This document shows positions 1 through 9,548 of a DNA stretch of 64,000 nucleotides, in pieces. Source of the stretch: Pedobacter kyungheensis (GTDB lineage: Bacteria > Bacteroidota > Bacteroidia > Sphingobacteriales > Sphingobacteriaceae); NCBI RefSeq assembly GCF_000812965.1, contig NZ_JSYN01000019.1, forward strand, positions 62,001-126,000. The letters run 5' to 3'. Numbering within the stretch: position 1 is the stretch's first letter; each line of letters opens with the position of its first letter. The notes under the pieces were generated by a model, which was not told the origin of the DNA, ran no database searches, and saw only the letters and a list, made by a program, of their open reading frames with translations. Position numbers and translations under genes: made by a program.

Positions 1-864
1 GAGGTTAGCCAGATCAATTACATTAATACCACCGGTACGTCCTTGTGCGATCAGGCTTAAAGGGTCGTTAGTATCCCGGATTAAAACCTGCATCCAGTTT
101 GGACAGTTAAACACACCTTCACCCAAAGAATAAGCCTGCGAAAGCAGTTCAGTCATGCCATATTCACTGTGGATCGATTTTACGCCAAAACCTTTGGTTA
201 ACTGCTCATGTAATTCTTCACGTACCATTTCTTTGCGCTTGCCCTTCATGCCACCTGTTTCCATTACAATTAGCTCAGGGAAGTCGATATCGTACTGCTC
301 TATAAAATCGAGTAGGGCATAGGTTACGCCGATTAAAACCGTTTTTTGTTTTTTCGACTTCAGATCGAGCAGGGTTTGCAGCAAATCATCGTGATTATAT
401 AAAAAGTAACCACTTTGCGGGTGCCTGCTTTTTTCAATCAGGTCGTTAACCATGTAAATTAAAGATGAACCCGATCGCTGTTGATAGGAAGGTAAGAGTG
501 CAAGGAAACAATATTCCGTTACATCGCCATAAAATTGGGCAAAGGCCTGCAGGTAACTCTGTTCGTATAATTTAACATCGGTTACATGGTGGCTGCTTTG
601 AACCATACCCGTTGTACCCGAACTGCTAAAGGTAATTTCGATAGGCGCTTTACTACTTAAAATGGCATGGGTTTTAAAAAAACTGATGGGTAGAAAAGGA
701 ATCTGCTCAATTTCGGTAACATGTTCAACCTTAACACGCAAATGATGGATATACGCACTGTATACTTCACAGTTTTTAGCCTGAAACCTGAAAATGTTTA
801 AGGCTAATGTTTTAAACCCATCACCACGTTGTACAGAAAATATATCTTCAGCTGTTAAATTCAC
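1..864 (-). CDS. LuxE/PaaK-family acyl-protein synthetase (3' end cut by window edge)
   Basis: The 288 visible codons read without interruption to the window edge, so the C-terminus is missing. The protein carries the adenylate-forming P-loop SSGTTG near residues 81-86 and a later HSEYGMTE stretch near residue 240, the pattern of LuxE-like acyl-protein synthetases, which activate a carboxylate with ATP and pass it to a Cys or carrier protein. In Bacteroidota, stand-alone proteins of this type are common and their substrate is generally unknown; no luxCD partner is visible. The best start is GTG, because a stop lies ten codons upstream in frame and no ATG follows before the conserved region. 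The gene follows the small membrane protein by 19 nt, so it may be third in an operon with the acylase, but it also has its own -7-like box four bases before the GTG. Confidence 0.8.
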   Translation of the reverse strand, partial: MNLTAEDIFSVQRGDGFKTLALNIFRFQAKNCEVYSAYIHHLRVKVEHVTEIEQIPFLPISFFKTHAILSSKAPIEITFSSSGTTGMVQSSHHVTDVKLYEQSYLQAFAQFYGDVTEYCFLALLPSYQQRSGSSLIYMVNDLIEKSRHPQSGYFLYNHDDLLQTLLDLKSKKQKTVLIGVTYALLDFIEQYDIDFPELIVMETGGMKGKRKEMVREELHEQLTKGFGVKSIHSEYGMTELLSQAYSLGEGVFNCPNWMQVLIRDTNDPLSLIAQGRTGGINVIDLANL

Positions 865-868
865 GCCG

Positions 869-876
869 CAAAAGTA
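869..876 (-). promoter_or_regulatory. Bacteroidota -7 element before the LuxE-like gene
   Basis: The minus strand reads TACTTTTG, an exact match to the TAnnTTTG -7 box of Bacteroidota housekeeping promoters. It ends only four bases before the GTG start, so a transcript from it would be nearly leaderless. No TTG -33 box is found at the usual 19-bp distance, which keeps confidence low. Confidence 0.35.
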
Positions 877-883
877 CAAAGCA

Positions 884-1243
884 TTATGCTATTTTCTTGT
901 CAGTTTTTTTGGCCAGCATAGCCATTCTAAAATGATAACCACAATAACCGCTGATTCCGGCAACCAGGCCACTTAAAATACCGGTAAGCAAAAGCAATAT
1001 CCACCAGATTTTAACCCCGGTCATTACCGCTACGCGGCCGGCCAGCAAATTATCGTTGGGCAGGCTTTTAAATAAAGCATAACCAATCCACAATAAGAAT
1101 ATGGCGAGGAATGATTGCCAGAAAGCTATTTTCCCTGTTTTGCCAATAATGCCGCAAGTGGCAAAAGAAATTACAATAATTACCCACCATGGAGCGATCA
1201 TTTGTAAGAAAAAACAGATAACTGCGATAACGATGAAAACCAT
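884..1243 (-). CDS. Small four-helix membrane protein, function unknown
   Basis: The 119-residue product is almost entirely hydrophobic, with about four membrane segments: residues 1-17, 18-35, 40-60 and 78-103. It ends in a lysine-rich tail, which suggests a cytoplasmic C-terminus. No catalytic motif is visible and I do not recognise the family. It starts 6 nt after the stop of the acylase gene upstream, so the two are almost certainly co-transcribed. The tight coupling suggests an envelope role, but nothing in the sequence defines it. Confidence 0.7.
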   Translation of the reverse strand: MVFIVIAVICFFLQMIAPWWVIIVISFATCGIIGKTGKIAFWQSFLAIFLLWIGYALFKSLPNDNLLAGRVAVMTGVKIWWILLLLTGILSGLVAGISGYCGYHFRMAMLAKKTDKKIA

Positions 1244-1249
1244 TTTTGA

Positions 1250-3679
1250 TTATTTAGAAATTTTTAAACGTGAGATAACTGTGCCCGATTTATCATCGGC
1301 GCTTTGCATGTAAAACAGATCGTAAAGCTGGCCATTGGCCCAGGTATCGATCATGTTGTCATAAAATTTACTGCCCGGGTTACCCGATTGTCCGCCCGGA
1401 TAAACGCCATGTCCTTTGGGTTTTTTGCCCAATTCGATCACCATCCGCCATGATGGTCCGTTGGTTTCGCCTAAAGCATTAATGGTGCTTTTAGCTCCGC
1501 CTATTTGCAAAATTTTTGAACCAAAGCCAGGTATTTTGGCTAAATGAGGTACATTGCTTTGTTTTACATTGGCCCAGTTCCAGTCTTTATTGATTGGCCC
1601 AAATCTTCTCTCCAGACTATCGCAGCTGTATTTAAAAGATTCGTTTACCAAATCTGCCAGGCTTTCTTTTTTACTGGTGTGGATGTTATCATACCATTGG
1701 GCATTAGGCTCCTTTAAAATCATTTCTACCATGCGGTCCCTGGATGGATAACGCATCGGGATACCTTTTACCTCAAATTCATCTGCCCAAATATCAAAGC
1801 TTAAGCGTTTGGTCCATATTTCGAATACACTGGCTGCAATCTCATTAGCATCATAGTGCTTATTCCACTTGTTTACATAGCTTAATGCTTCTTTCTGCGT
1901 GGCGTTCAACTGTTCGTTATTTAGCAGTGGGAGTAAGGCCGGAAGGAGATTTTGCGCCAGAATACTGTAATTGTCGGTCTGCATCAGCCGAATGCTATCC
2001 ATAGTGGCTTTGCTCATGGCAGTTAAGCGGTCGTTAATCCTTTTTCCCCTTTCGTAAGGTGAAAATTCCCAGTTAATATAGTATGGATAGGTGGTATCGG
2101 TTGAAGATTGATTTGCCGAGCTCACAAAACCCCGTGGCGGGTTTTTAACGGTCGGGTTCTGGGCCGCCGGAATCCAGCCTTGCCAGTCGTAAGCCGGGTC
2201 GGTACCATCTAAAATAAACTTGCCCTGGTCTTTCCATTTGAGCGGGAATTTTCCGTTTGGCGTAATGGCGATATCATTATCTACACTGGCAAAAACAAAA
2301 TTCTGTGCCGGGGCGGTATAAAAAGTTAAAGCTTTACGGTAATCTGCATAGTTTTTACCCCGGTTCAGGTAATAAAAAGTCATCAGCTCGTTGGATTGAT
2401 CGTGTGCAATCCACCTTAAAGCATCGCCAACAGGTACATTATTTGCCCTGCTGTATTTTGGTTTCTGAAAATAAACTACAGGACCATGGTGCGTATAGTA
2501 AACGGTATCGATTTCATCTTTAGCACCGCGGATTTTAATCACCTCCATCCGTTTGGTTGTTGCTTTCCATTGGTTGTTGTACCAATATTCATTGTGGCTG
2601 CTGTCTTTAAATTTAATCTGGTAAAAATCGAGCACATCAGCTGCAACATTGGTTACGCCCCAGGCAATTTTCTGGTTAAAGCCAATAATTACGCCTGGTG
2701 CACCCGGTAAAGAAACGCCATAGGTATTTACACCCGGGGCATGTAATTGAATCTGATACCAGATAGAAGGCAAAGTTAAATCCAGGTGCGGATCGTTAGC
2801 CAGGATCGGGTATCCGGATGCGGTTTTTGTGCCCGATAGCGCCCAGTTGTTGCTGCCAATACCTTCAACTTTCTCTTTCGTTTTTACCTCACCCGTTAGT
2901 GCCTGAGTAAAACTTTCTGGTGTTTTTGGAATTGGTAGCGGAGTAAAATCCCACTTTGTGCCTACCGGTATAATCGGATCTTCACGGAAAGGATAATCCG
3001 GGAAAAGATTTTTGGTTACTTCCGGACCGAATTTTTTGAGGATGTTGGTCATGTAGAACTCGTCAGAACCCATGGCCAAAACAGCCGACATCTGTTTCAA
3101 CAGCAAAGCACATTTAACCGGAGTCCAGTTTTCGGGTTTAAAATCCAGTATTTTATATTCTAAGGGGTAATTGGCTTTAGATAAGGTTTTGATGTAAGCA
3201 TTAATCCCTTCGGTATAAGCCTCGATCATTTCTTTCGCTTTAGGATCGGCCATCATCCCTTTTAATGAGTTTTCTGCACCATAAACCATGCCCATGCGGC
3301 GCTGGTAGCGGTCTACTTCAATGGCTTTATCGCCAACTACTTCACTTATTCTCCCCGCAGCAAAACGGGTTTGGAAATCCATTTGCCAAAGGCGGTGCAT
3401 GGCGGTAACATAGCCCTGTGCGAGGTAAAGATCATGATCGTTTTGCGCAAAAATATGCGGGATCATGCGGTCGTCGAAAACGATTTCTATTTTATCGGTT
3501 GCGCCTTTAATTTTGGCTTTATGGTTAAACATAAAATGATTGTTTTCGGCATTTTGCCAAAAACCCATAAAAGGATCAAGGAATTTGAGAAGAGGTGGTG
3601 TATTGCCTAATTTGGTATTAAATAAAAAAGCTAATGCGATTGGCACAACGACGCAGAACAGGGCTTTAATTTTATTCAT
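1250..3679 (-). CDS. Penicillin acylase family protein (Ntn hydrolase)
   Basis: The 809-residue protein has the arrangement of penicillin-amidase precursors: an N-terminal alpha-chain region, a processing site, and a long beta-chain. The motif GSNNWALSG gives Ser276 as the expected autoproteolytic nucleophile that becomes the beta-chain N-terminus. Family members hydrolyse amides such as beta-lactam side chains or acyl-homoserine lactones; the substrate here cannot be told from sequence. The chosen ATG begins MNKIKALFCVVVP, a signal-anchor or signal peptide consistent with periplasmic maturation. A longer reading to position 3766 adds a non-conserved lead and is disfavoured. The gene heads a probable operon with the small membrane protein and possibly the LuxE-like gene. 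Confidence 0.9.
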   Translation of the reverse strand: MNKIKALFCVVVPIALAFLFNTKLGNTPPLLKFLDPFMGFWQNAENNHFMFNHKAKIKGATDKIEIVFDDRMIPHIFAQNDHDLYLAQGYVTAMHRLWQMDFQTRFAAGRISEVVGDKAIEVDRYQRRMGMVYGAENSLKGMMADPKAKEMIEAYTEGINAYIKTLSKANYPLEYKILDFKPENWTPVKCALLLKQMSAVLAMGSDEFYMTNILKKFGPEVTKNLFPDYPFREDPIIPVGTKWDFTPLPIPKTPESFTQALTGEVKTKEKVEGIGSNNWALSGTKTASGYPILANDPHLDLTLPSIWYQIQLHAPGVNTYGVSLPGAPGVIIGFNQKIAWGVTNVAADVLDFYQIKFKDSSHNEYWYNNQWKATTKRMEVIKIRGAKDEIDTVYYTHHGPVVYFQKPKYSRANNVPVGDALRWIAHDQSNELMTFYYLNRGKNYADYRKALTFYTAPAQNFVFASVDNDIAITPNGKFPLKWKDQGKFILDGTDPAYDWQGWIPAAQNPTVKNPPRGFVSSANQSSTDTTYPYYINWEFSPYERGKRINDRLTAMSKATMDSIRLMQTDNYSILAQNLLPALLPLLNNEQLNATQKEALSYVNKWNKHYDANEIAASVFEIWTKRLSFDIWADEFEVKGIPMRYPSRDRMVEMILKEPNAQWYDNIHTSKKESLADLVNESFKYSCDSLERRFGPINKDWNWANVKQSNVPHLAKIPGFGSKILQIGGAKSTINALGETNGPSWRMVIELGKKPKGHGVYPGGQSGNPGSKFYDNMIDTWANGQLYDLFYMQSADDKSGTVISRLKISK

Positions 3680-3874
3680 AATGGTTAGTAACAAGTCTTT
3701 TGCGAAGATAGGGCAAAATGACGGTTTATGTTTACTGCAAAATACAACAAACTGTATATCAATCAAAATTATAATTTGAATTGAAATTATTATGCTTACA
3801 TAATTTGTTTAATTCAAAAAAAGAATTTAAGTTTATGTAACTAATAATACAAACAACCAAATTAACAATCGCGT

Positions 3875-6784
3875 ATGAGCAGAATTTTTACACAGATCTT
3901 TTATGTGTTATTATTTGTGTTTGCTGGTAATTTAGCAGCACAGGCACAGAATACTACGGTAAGTGGAACCGTAAAAGACAAGCAATCTAAAGAAGGATTG
4001 GCAGGGGTAAGCATAACCATCAAAGGCCAGTCGGGCGGTACAGCCTCTACAAGCAATGGTAGTTTTACGTTTACGACATCGGCTAAAGTTCCTTTTACAC
4101 TAGTAGCTTCTTATGTAGGTTATGGTACGGTAGAACAGCAAATTACCGGAAGTACTACTGGTATTAATTTAGAGCTCGAAACTGCGGTTGTACTGGGTGG
4201 TGATGTGGTAGTTTCGGCTTCACGTACCCCTGAGCGTATTTTAGAATCGCCGGTTTCTATCGAGCGCATGAGCGCTGCAACCATTAAAGAAATTGCTGCC
4301 CCTTCGTTTTACGATGCACTGAATAACATGAAAGGGGTAGAAAGCAGTATGCAGAGTTTAACTTTTAAATCGATCAATACCCGTGGTTTTAATTCAAACG
4401 GTAATACGCGTTTTAACCAGTATATTGATGGAATGGATAACCAGGCGCCGGGATTGAATTTCTCGGTAGGTAATATTGTAGGTATAACCGAACTGGATGT
4501 AGATAACGTTGAGCTTTTGCCAGGTGCTTCATCGGCACTTTATGGTGCGGGTGGTATTAACGGTACATTGTTAATGACCTCGAAAGACCCGTTCAAATAC
4601 CCTGGAGCTAGTTTTCAATACAAAACAGGTGTAAACCATGTTAACGACGATAACAGCAATGTACAGCCATTTAATCAGCTGGATGTGCGCATGGCCAAAT
4701 CATGGAATAATAAATTTGGCGTAAAAGCAGCTTTCTCGTTTTTACAGGCCAAAGATTGGTATGGAAGTAACTATTCGAATTTCGACCGTATTGCAAGAAC
4801 AGCAAAAGCCGGAGATCGCAACAGTGATACCAATTACGATGGTATAAATGTGTATGGGGATGAGGTAAGCCAAAATATGCGAAACGTTGCTTTAAGCGTG
4901 CAGAATGCTACAATTTCGGGTATAAATGCCGGTTCAGGTGGTTTAATTCCTAATATTAAAGCAACCATGGATGGTGCATTTGGTGCAGTTATTCCAAATG
5001 CCGCACAACAAGCTGGTTTCCTTGCAAGCTTGCCTGCTGCGCTACGTCCGGCGGTACAAAATTATTTTCCATTTTATGTGGGTTTAAAAGCCAATTTAAT
5101 TCCTGATCAAAATGTATCGAGAACAGGTTATAATGAAGAAAACCTGGTTGATTACAATACCAAATCACTAAAAGCTTCGGGTGCCTTGTATTACAATATC
5201 AGCAACACTGTGCAAGCTGTAGCGCAAGCCAACTGGGGAACAGGTACTTCGGTTTATACCGGTTCTGACCGCTATTCTTTGCGTAATTTTAATATTGGCC
5301 AGTACAAACTGGAAATAAAAGGCGAAGATTTCTTTGTTAAAGCTTACACTACTCAGGAACGCTCTGGCGATTCGTATATTTCTTCTATTCTGGGTAGTTA
5401 TATTAACGAGCTTTCAAAACCTTCTACAACCTGGTTTCCGCAATATATTGGTAATTATGTAGGTGCAAGGGCTGCCGGTCAGAACGATGCTGCTGCACAT
5501 GCATTAGCCAGAGCTGCCGCTAATCAGGGCCGTTTTGAACCGGGTTCTCCTCAGTTTATACAGGCTAAAGATCAGATCATGAATACGACTATCAGTGCTT
5601 CAGATCCTTCAAAAGGTATTTATGGCGCTAAATTCGATGATAAATCAAACTTGTACCACTATGAGGGTATGTATAACTTTACCAATCTTTTTGATAAAGT
5701 AGTAGAGTTTCAGGTTGGTGCTTCTTACCGTCTTTATGATTTAAACTCTGCGGGAACAATTTTTAACGATTTACTTAACTCAATCGACATTAAAGAATAC
5801 GGTGCATTTGGACAGATTGGAAAGAAATTATTTAACGATAAAGTTAAATTTACTGTTGCCGGCCGTTACGATAAAAGCCAGAATTTTGAAGGTAGGTTTA
5901 CCCCAAGGATCACCGGTGTATTTACGGTAGCTAAAAACAACAACATCAGGGTTTCTTACCAAACCGGTTACCGCAATCCAACTACGCAGAATCAATACAT
6001 CGATTTATCTGTTGGTGGTGGTTCGCAACGTTTAATTGGTGGTTTGCCTGAAATTATGTTTAGCAAATATCATTTAGATACCAATAAACCCTATACTGAT
6101 GTAAGTTACCGTGCATTCTTAGCTTCAGCTGCCGCTACAGGAACGCCAAATCCGGCACTGCTGCAACAATATAATTTCGATGCCAAAGGTGTTCGCCCCG
6201 AAAGCGTACAATCTTACGAGTTAGGTTACAAAGGTTTATTGCTGCCAAACTTACTGGTTGATGCTTATGGCTATTATAACATCTATAAAGATTTTATCAC
6301 CGCGGTTGATGTTTACCAGAATGTAGGCGGAAGCTTTGTTAAATTTGGTGTTCCGGTTAATGCCGAAGGCGAAGTAACTTCTTACGGTGGTGCTTTAGGT
6401 CTTGATTACCTGGTAGGCAAATGGAATGTAAGTGGTAACGTTTCTTATAACCAGATTGGAGATTTACCTGCTAACTACATCAATGATTTCAATACGCCAA
6501 AAATCCGTTATAACCTGGGCTTGGGTAATAAAGAAATTATTAAAAACTTTGGTTTCAACGTTTCTTACCGTTGGCAAGATCAGTTTTACTGGAATTCATC
6601 TTTTGCCTCTGGTCAGGTACCTGCATACAGCTCTTTGGATGCGCAGGTAAGTTTGAGAATCCCGTCAGTAAACTCGGTAGTTAAATTAGGTGGTTCGAAC
6701 GTGTTGAATAAATATTATATCACTTCTTATGGTAACCCTATGGCTGGCGCGATCTACTACGTTGGATTGACCTTCAACCCATAG
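3875..6784 (+). CDS. TonB-dependent receptor with carboxypeptidase-regulatory-like domain
   Basis: The 969-residue outer-membrane protein has a signal peptide (about 1-24, ending AQAQ), then a carboxypeptidase-D-regulatory-like beta-sandwich (about 27-110) with the usual GVSITIKG pattern. A plug domain follows (about 118-235) and then a large barrel ending with the aromatic-rich C-terminal strand YYVGLTFNP. Such receptors import large or scarce ligands using energy from TonB-ExbBD. It is not a clear SusC/RagA protein and has no SusD partner, so I do not call a polysaccharide-utilisation locus, although the next two genes act on alpha-glucans. It is followed directly by a terminator and is therefore probably monocistronic. 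The ligand is unknown. Confidence 0.9.
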   Translation: MSRIFTQIFYVLLFVFAGNLAAQAQNTTVSGTVKDKQSKEGLAGVSITIKGQSGGTASTSNGSFTFTTSAKVPFTLVASYVGYGTVEQQITGSTTGINLELETAVVLGGDVVVSASRTPERILESPVSIERMSAATIKEIAAPSFYDALNNMKGVESSMQSLTFKSINTRGFNSNGNTRFNQYIDGMDNQAPGLNFSVGNIVGITELDVDNVELLPGASSALYGAGGINGTLLMTSKDPFKYPGASFQYKTGVNHVNDDNSNVQPFNQLDVRMAKSWNNKFGVKAAFSFLQAKDWYGSNYSNFDRIARTAKAGDRNSDTNYDGINVYGDEVSQNMRNVALSVQNATISGINAGSGGLIPNIKATMDGAFGAVIPNAAQQAGFLASLPAALRPAVQNYFPFYVGLKANLIPDQNVSRTGYNEENLVDYNTKSLKASGALYYNISNTVQAVAQANWGTGTSVYTGSDRYSLRNFNIGQYKLEIKGEDFFVKAYTTQERSGDSYISSILGSYINELSKPSTTWFPQYIGNYVGARAAGQNDAAAHALARAAANQGRFEPGSPQFIQAKDQIMNTTISASDPSKGIYGAKFDDKSNLYHYEGMYNFTNLFDKVVEFQVGASYRLYDLNSAGTIFNDLLNSIDIKEYGAFGQIGKKLFNDKVKFTVAGRYDKSQNFEGRFTPRITGVFTVAKNNNIRVSYQTGYRNPTTQNQYIDLSVGGGSQRLIGGLPEIMFSKYHLDTNKPYTDVSYRAFLASAAATGTPNPALLQQYNFDAKGVRPESVQSYELGYKGLLLPNLLVDAYGYYNIYKDFITAVDVYQNVGGSFVKFGVPVNAEGEVTSYGGALGLDYLVGKWNVSGNVSYNQIGDLPANYINDFNTPKIRYNLGLGNKEIIKNFGFNVSYRWQDQFYWNSSFASGQVPAYSSLDAQVSLRIPSVNSVVKLGGSNVLNKYYITSYGNPMAGAIYYVGLTFNP

Positions 6785-6805
6785 TAAATTTATTGAGTTT
6801 TGAGC

Positions 6806-6839
6806 GGCCCTCTGTATACAGATACAGGGGGCTTTTTTA
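6806..6839 (+). terminator. Rho-independent terminator after the TonB receptor
   Basis: A ten-base stem (CCCTCTGTAT with ATACAGGGGG, one mismatch) with a 4-nt loop is followed by CTTTTTT. It lies 23 nt after the receptor stop codon and separates it from the GH31 gene. Confidence 0.85.
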
Positions 6840-6889
6840 TGTTTTTTACCTTCGTTGTAAACAAAAAAACAGCATTTTGGTTAATAGTT

Positions 6890-6906
6890 AGTGTGAAAAA
6901 TACACT
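6890..6906 (+). promoter_or_regulatory. 17-bp palindromic operator, copy A (upstream of GH31)
   Basis: AGTGTGAAAAATACACT has arms AGTGT and ACACT around a 7-base A-rich centre and sits 118 nt before the GH31 start. It matches the sites near pfkA, the BadF-like kinase and position 21545, with one arm substitution (G for A at position 6). It is the likely site of a local regulator; I infer the Nudix-family protein encoded at 24897. Confidence 0.55.
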
Positions 6907-7024
6907 TTAATCAACAGGCCTTGAAAAAAAGCTTGATTTCTTTTAATAAAATATTTGTATTATAGTACTTTCTTAAGCACTATCCCAGTTTAAGAGCTAT
7001 TAATTTTAAATTATAGATATAAGG

Positions 7025-9487
7025 ATGGAAGCGCAAAATAACAAAACCAACGAAATTAATGAGCTGATTGAGAAGGAGCAAGAGATACAGCACCTCAACA
7101 ATCCAGTAGATATATCGGTAAAACCAATTGTAAAACAATATCTTGGTGCGGTAAAAAAAGTAAAGAAAGAGGGCAATCGTTTTTATTTCTCTGACGGTGA
7201 TGCAAGGGTAGAAGTTCGCGTGGTAAGCGACGACATTATCAGGGTGCGTTTGGCACCACATGGAGTTTTTTTAGATGATTTTTCTTACGCTGTACCTGAG
7301 GTAGACCAAAAGGTATCGGTATTTAAAATGCAGGAGCACGAAGATCATTACAGCATTTCCACCCATGCTGTAACCTGTAAAATCGACAAGGAGAACTTTC
7401 ATATTTCCTTTTCAGATAATATTACCAATATAGAAATGGTTGGCGATGCCAACGCGATGCACTGGGAAGAAAACGTAGATTTTGGAGGCTATTACATTTA
7501 TGCCACCAAAAAATGCCATCCCGAAGAAAACTTCTTTGGTTTAGGCGATAAATCAGGAAATTTTAACCTTCGTGGCCGCCGTTTCGAAAACTGGAATACC
7601 GATGCCTATTCTTTTGGCTGGAACCAGGACCCACTCTACCGTACCATACCATTTTATATCGGTTTGCACAATCAGGCTGCCTATGGTATCTTTTTCGATA
7701 ATACCTTTAAATCGTACTTCGATTTTGGATCAGAAGATGTAAATAAAACCAGTTTCTGGGCCGATGGTGGCGAATTGCAGTACTATTACATTCACGGGCC
7801 GCATATTATGGATGTGGTTAAACGTTATGCAACTTTAACCGGTACGCATCCAATGCCTCCAAAATGGACTTTGGGCTATCAGCAATGCCGCTGGAGCTAT
7901 TATCCCGAAACCAAGGTTAAAGAAATAGCCAGACAGTTCAGGGAACGTAAAATTCCATGCGATGCCATTTACCTGGATATCGATTACATGGATGGCTACC
8001 GCTGCTTTACCTGGAACAAAAAATATTTTCCGGATCCGAGGCGAATGATCAAAGAACTTTCTGATGATGGTTTTAAAACTGTGGTGATGATTGATCCGGG
8101 TATTAAAGTCGACGATGATTACTGGGTGTTTAAAGAAGGTAAAGAGAAAAGATTTTTCTGTCGCCGCAGCGACGATTATTATATGGAAGGGCACGTTTGG
8201 CCCGGCCGCTGCCAGTTTCCTGATTTTACCAACCCGAAGGTACGTACCTGGTGGGGTAATTTATACAAAGAACTGGTAGATATGGGCGTTGCTGGTTTCT
8301 GGAACGATATGAACGAACCTGCTGTGTTTGGTTCGGGCACTTTCCCGAACGATGTACGCCACAATTATGATGGTTACCGTGGTTCGCACCGTAAAGCGCA
8401 CAACGTTTATGGTATGCAAATGGTTCGTTCTACTTACGAAGGATTGAAAAAACTGATGCGCAACAAACGTCCGTTTACCATTACCAGAGCAGGTTATTCG
8501 GGTATGCAGCGTTATGCAAGTGTGTGGACTGGTGATAATATTGCTACCTGGGAGCATTTAAAGATCGGAAATATCCAGTGCCAGCGTTTATCGGTTTCTG
8601 GTGTGCCTTTCTGTGGAACAGATATTGGTGGCTTTAGCGGCGAGCCCGATGGCGAATTGTTTACCCGCTGGATTCAGCTGGGTACTTTCTCGCCGTTTAT
8701 GCGTGCACACTCTGCCGGAGATACTGCTGAGCGCGAACCCTGGAGCTTTGGCGAGTTTTTCGAAAATATTAACCGCAAGTTTATTGAATTAAGGTACCGT
8801 TTAATGCCTTATTTATATTCGGTTTTCTGGGAGCATCACCGCTATGGTTTCCCGATTTTAAGGCCACTGGTAATGCTCGAGCAGGAGAATATCAGCAACA
8901 GTTTCCGTCAGGATGAGTTTTGCTATGGCGATAAGCTTTTAATCTGTCCGGTATTGGAACAGGGAGCTATTTCGCGCAAAGTTTATCTGCCTAAAGGCAC
9001 CTGGTATAATTTCTGGACTAATGAGATTTTAGAGGGTGGCACCGAATACACTGTTGATGCCAAGATAGACAGTATGCCAATGTTTGTGCGTGCAGGTTCT
9101 GTTTTACCAGAATATCCGGTGATGCAGTACGTAGATGAAAAATCGATTACAGAAGTAGTATTAAATATCTACCATACCGATTACGAAGTAAACTCGTACA
9201 TGTATGAAGACCATGGCGATACTTTTGCCTACGAGCAGGATATTTACCTTGAAAAGAAATTTACCGTAAAAGGCGATACGCAAGCCATAAAAGTAAAGCA
9301 ACGTATTGAAGGATTGTATACGCCGAACTACGAGTTTTATGTTTGCAATATTATCGGGGTAAAATTCCAGGTAAGAAAAATCATTATCGATAACAAAGAG
9401 GTAACCGATTTTTATACTGATGATCAGCACGTATTGCATTTCAAATGCAATAAAAATTTCTCTGAGATTCAGATTTTAAGTCTGTAA
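7025..9487 (+). CDS. Glycoside hydrolase family 31 alpha-glucosidase
   Basis: The 820-residue enzyme has the GH31 layout: an N-terminal galactose-mutarotase-like beta-sandwich (about 60-270), a TIM barrel, and beta-sandwich C-terminal domains. The nucleophile is Asp428 in WNDMNEP and the acid/base is Asp504 in WTGDN; LDIDYMDGY near 317-325 shapes the substrate pocket. There is no signal peptide, so it acts in the cytoplasm, releasing glucose from alpha-glucosides or maltodextrins. The branching enzyme follows, and the pair fits glycogen or maltodextrin turnover. The ATG is preceded by an A-rich stretch with AAGG. A palindromic operator shared with glycolysis genes lies upstream. Confidence 0.93.
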   Translation: MEAQNNKTNEINELIEKEQEIQHLNNPVDISVKPIVKQYLGAVKKVKKEGNRFYFSDGDARVEVRVVSDDIIRVRLAPHGVFLDDFSYAVPEVDQKVSVFKMQEHEDHYSISTHAVTCKIDKENFHISFSDNITNIEMVGDANAMHWEENVDFGGYYIYATKKCHPEENFFGLGDKSGNFNLRGRRFENWNTDAYSFGWNQDPLYRTIPFYIGLHNQAAYGIFFDNTFKSYFDFGSEDVNKTSFWADGGELQYYYIHGPHIMDVVKRYATLTGTHPMPPKWTLGYQQCRWSYYPETKVKEIARQFRERKIPCDAIYLDIDYMDGYRCFTWNKKYFPDPRRMIKELSDDGFKTVVMIDPGIKVDDDYWVFKEGKEKRFFCRRSDDYYMEGHVWPGRCQFPDFTNPKVRTWWGNLYKELVDMGVAGFWNDMNEPAVFGSGTFPNDVRHNYDGYRGSHRKAHNVYGMQMVRSTYEGLKKLMRNKRPFTITRAGYSGMQRYASVWTGDNIATWEHLKIGNIQCQRLSVSGVPFCGTDIGGFSGEPDGELFTRWIQLGTFSPFMRAHSAGDTAEREPWSFGEFFENINRKFIELRYRLMPYLYSVFWEHHRYGFPILRPLVMLEQENISNSFRQDEFCYGDKLLICPVLEQGAISRKVYLPKGTWYNFWTNEILEGGTEYTVDAKIDSMPMFVRAGSVLPEYPVMQYVDEKSITEVVLNIYHTDYEVNSYMYEDHGDTFAYEQDIYLEKKFTVKGDTQAIKVKQRIEGLYTPNYEFYVCNIIGVKFQVRKIIIDNKEVTDFYTDDQHVLHFKCNKNFSEIQILSL

Positions 9488-9496
9488 AATTTTCAG

Positions 9497-9526
9497 CCCC
9501 AAATGTTGTTTAACATTTGGGGTTTT
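9497..9526 (+). terminator. Terminator or attenuator between GH31 and glgB
   Basis: A perfect 11-bp stem (CCCCAAATGTT with AACATTTGGGG) and GTTT loop are followed by TTTTA. It lies 10 nt after the GH31 stop and 22 nt before the glgB start, so it should uncouple the two genes or act as a partial terminator. Confidence 0.85.
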
Positions 9527-9548
9527 ATCTATCTAGCCAAAAACATCT

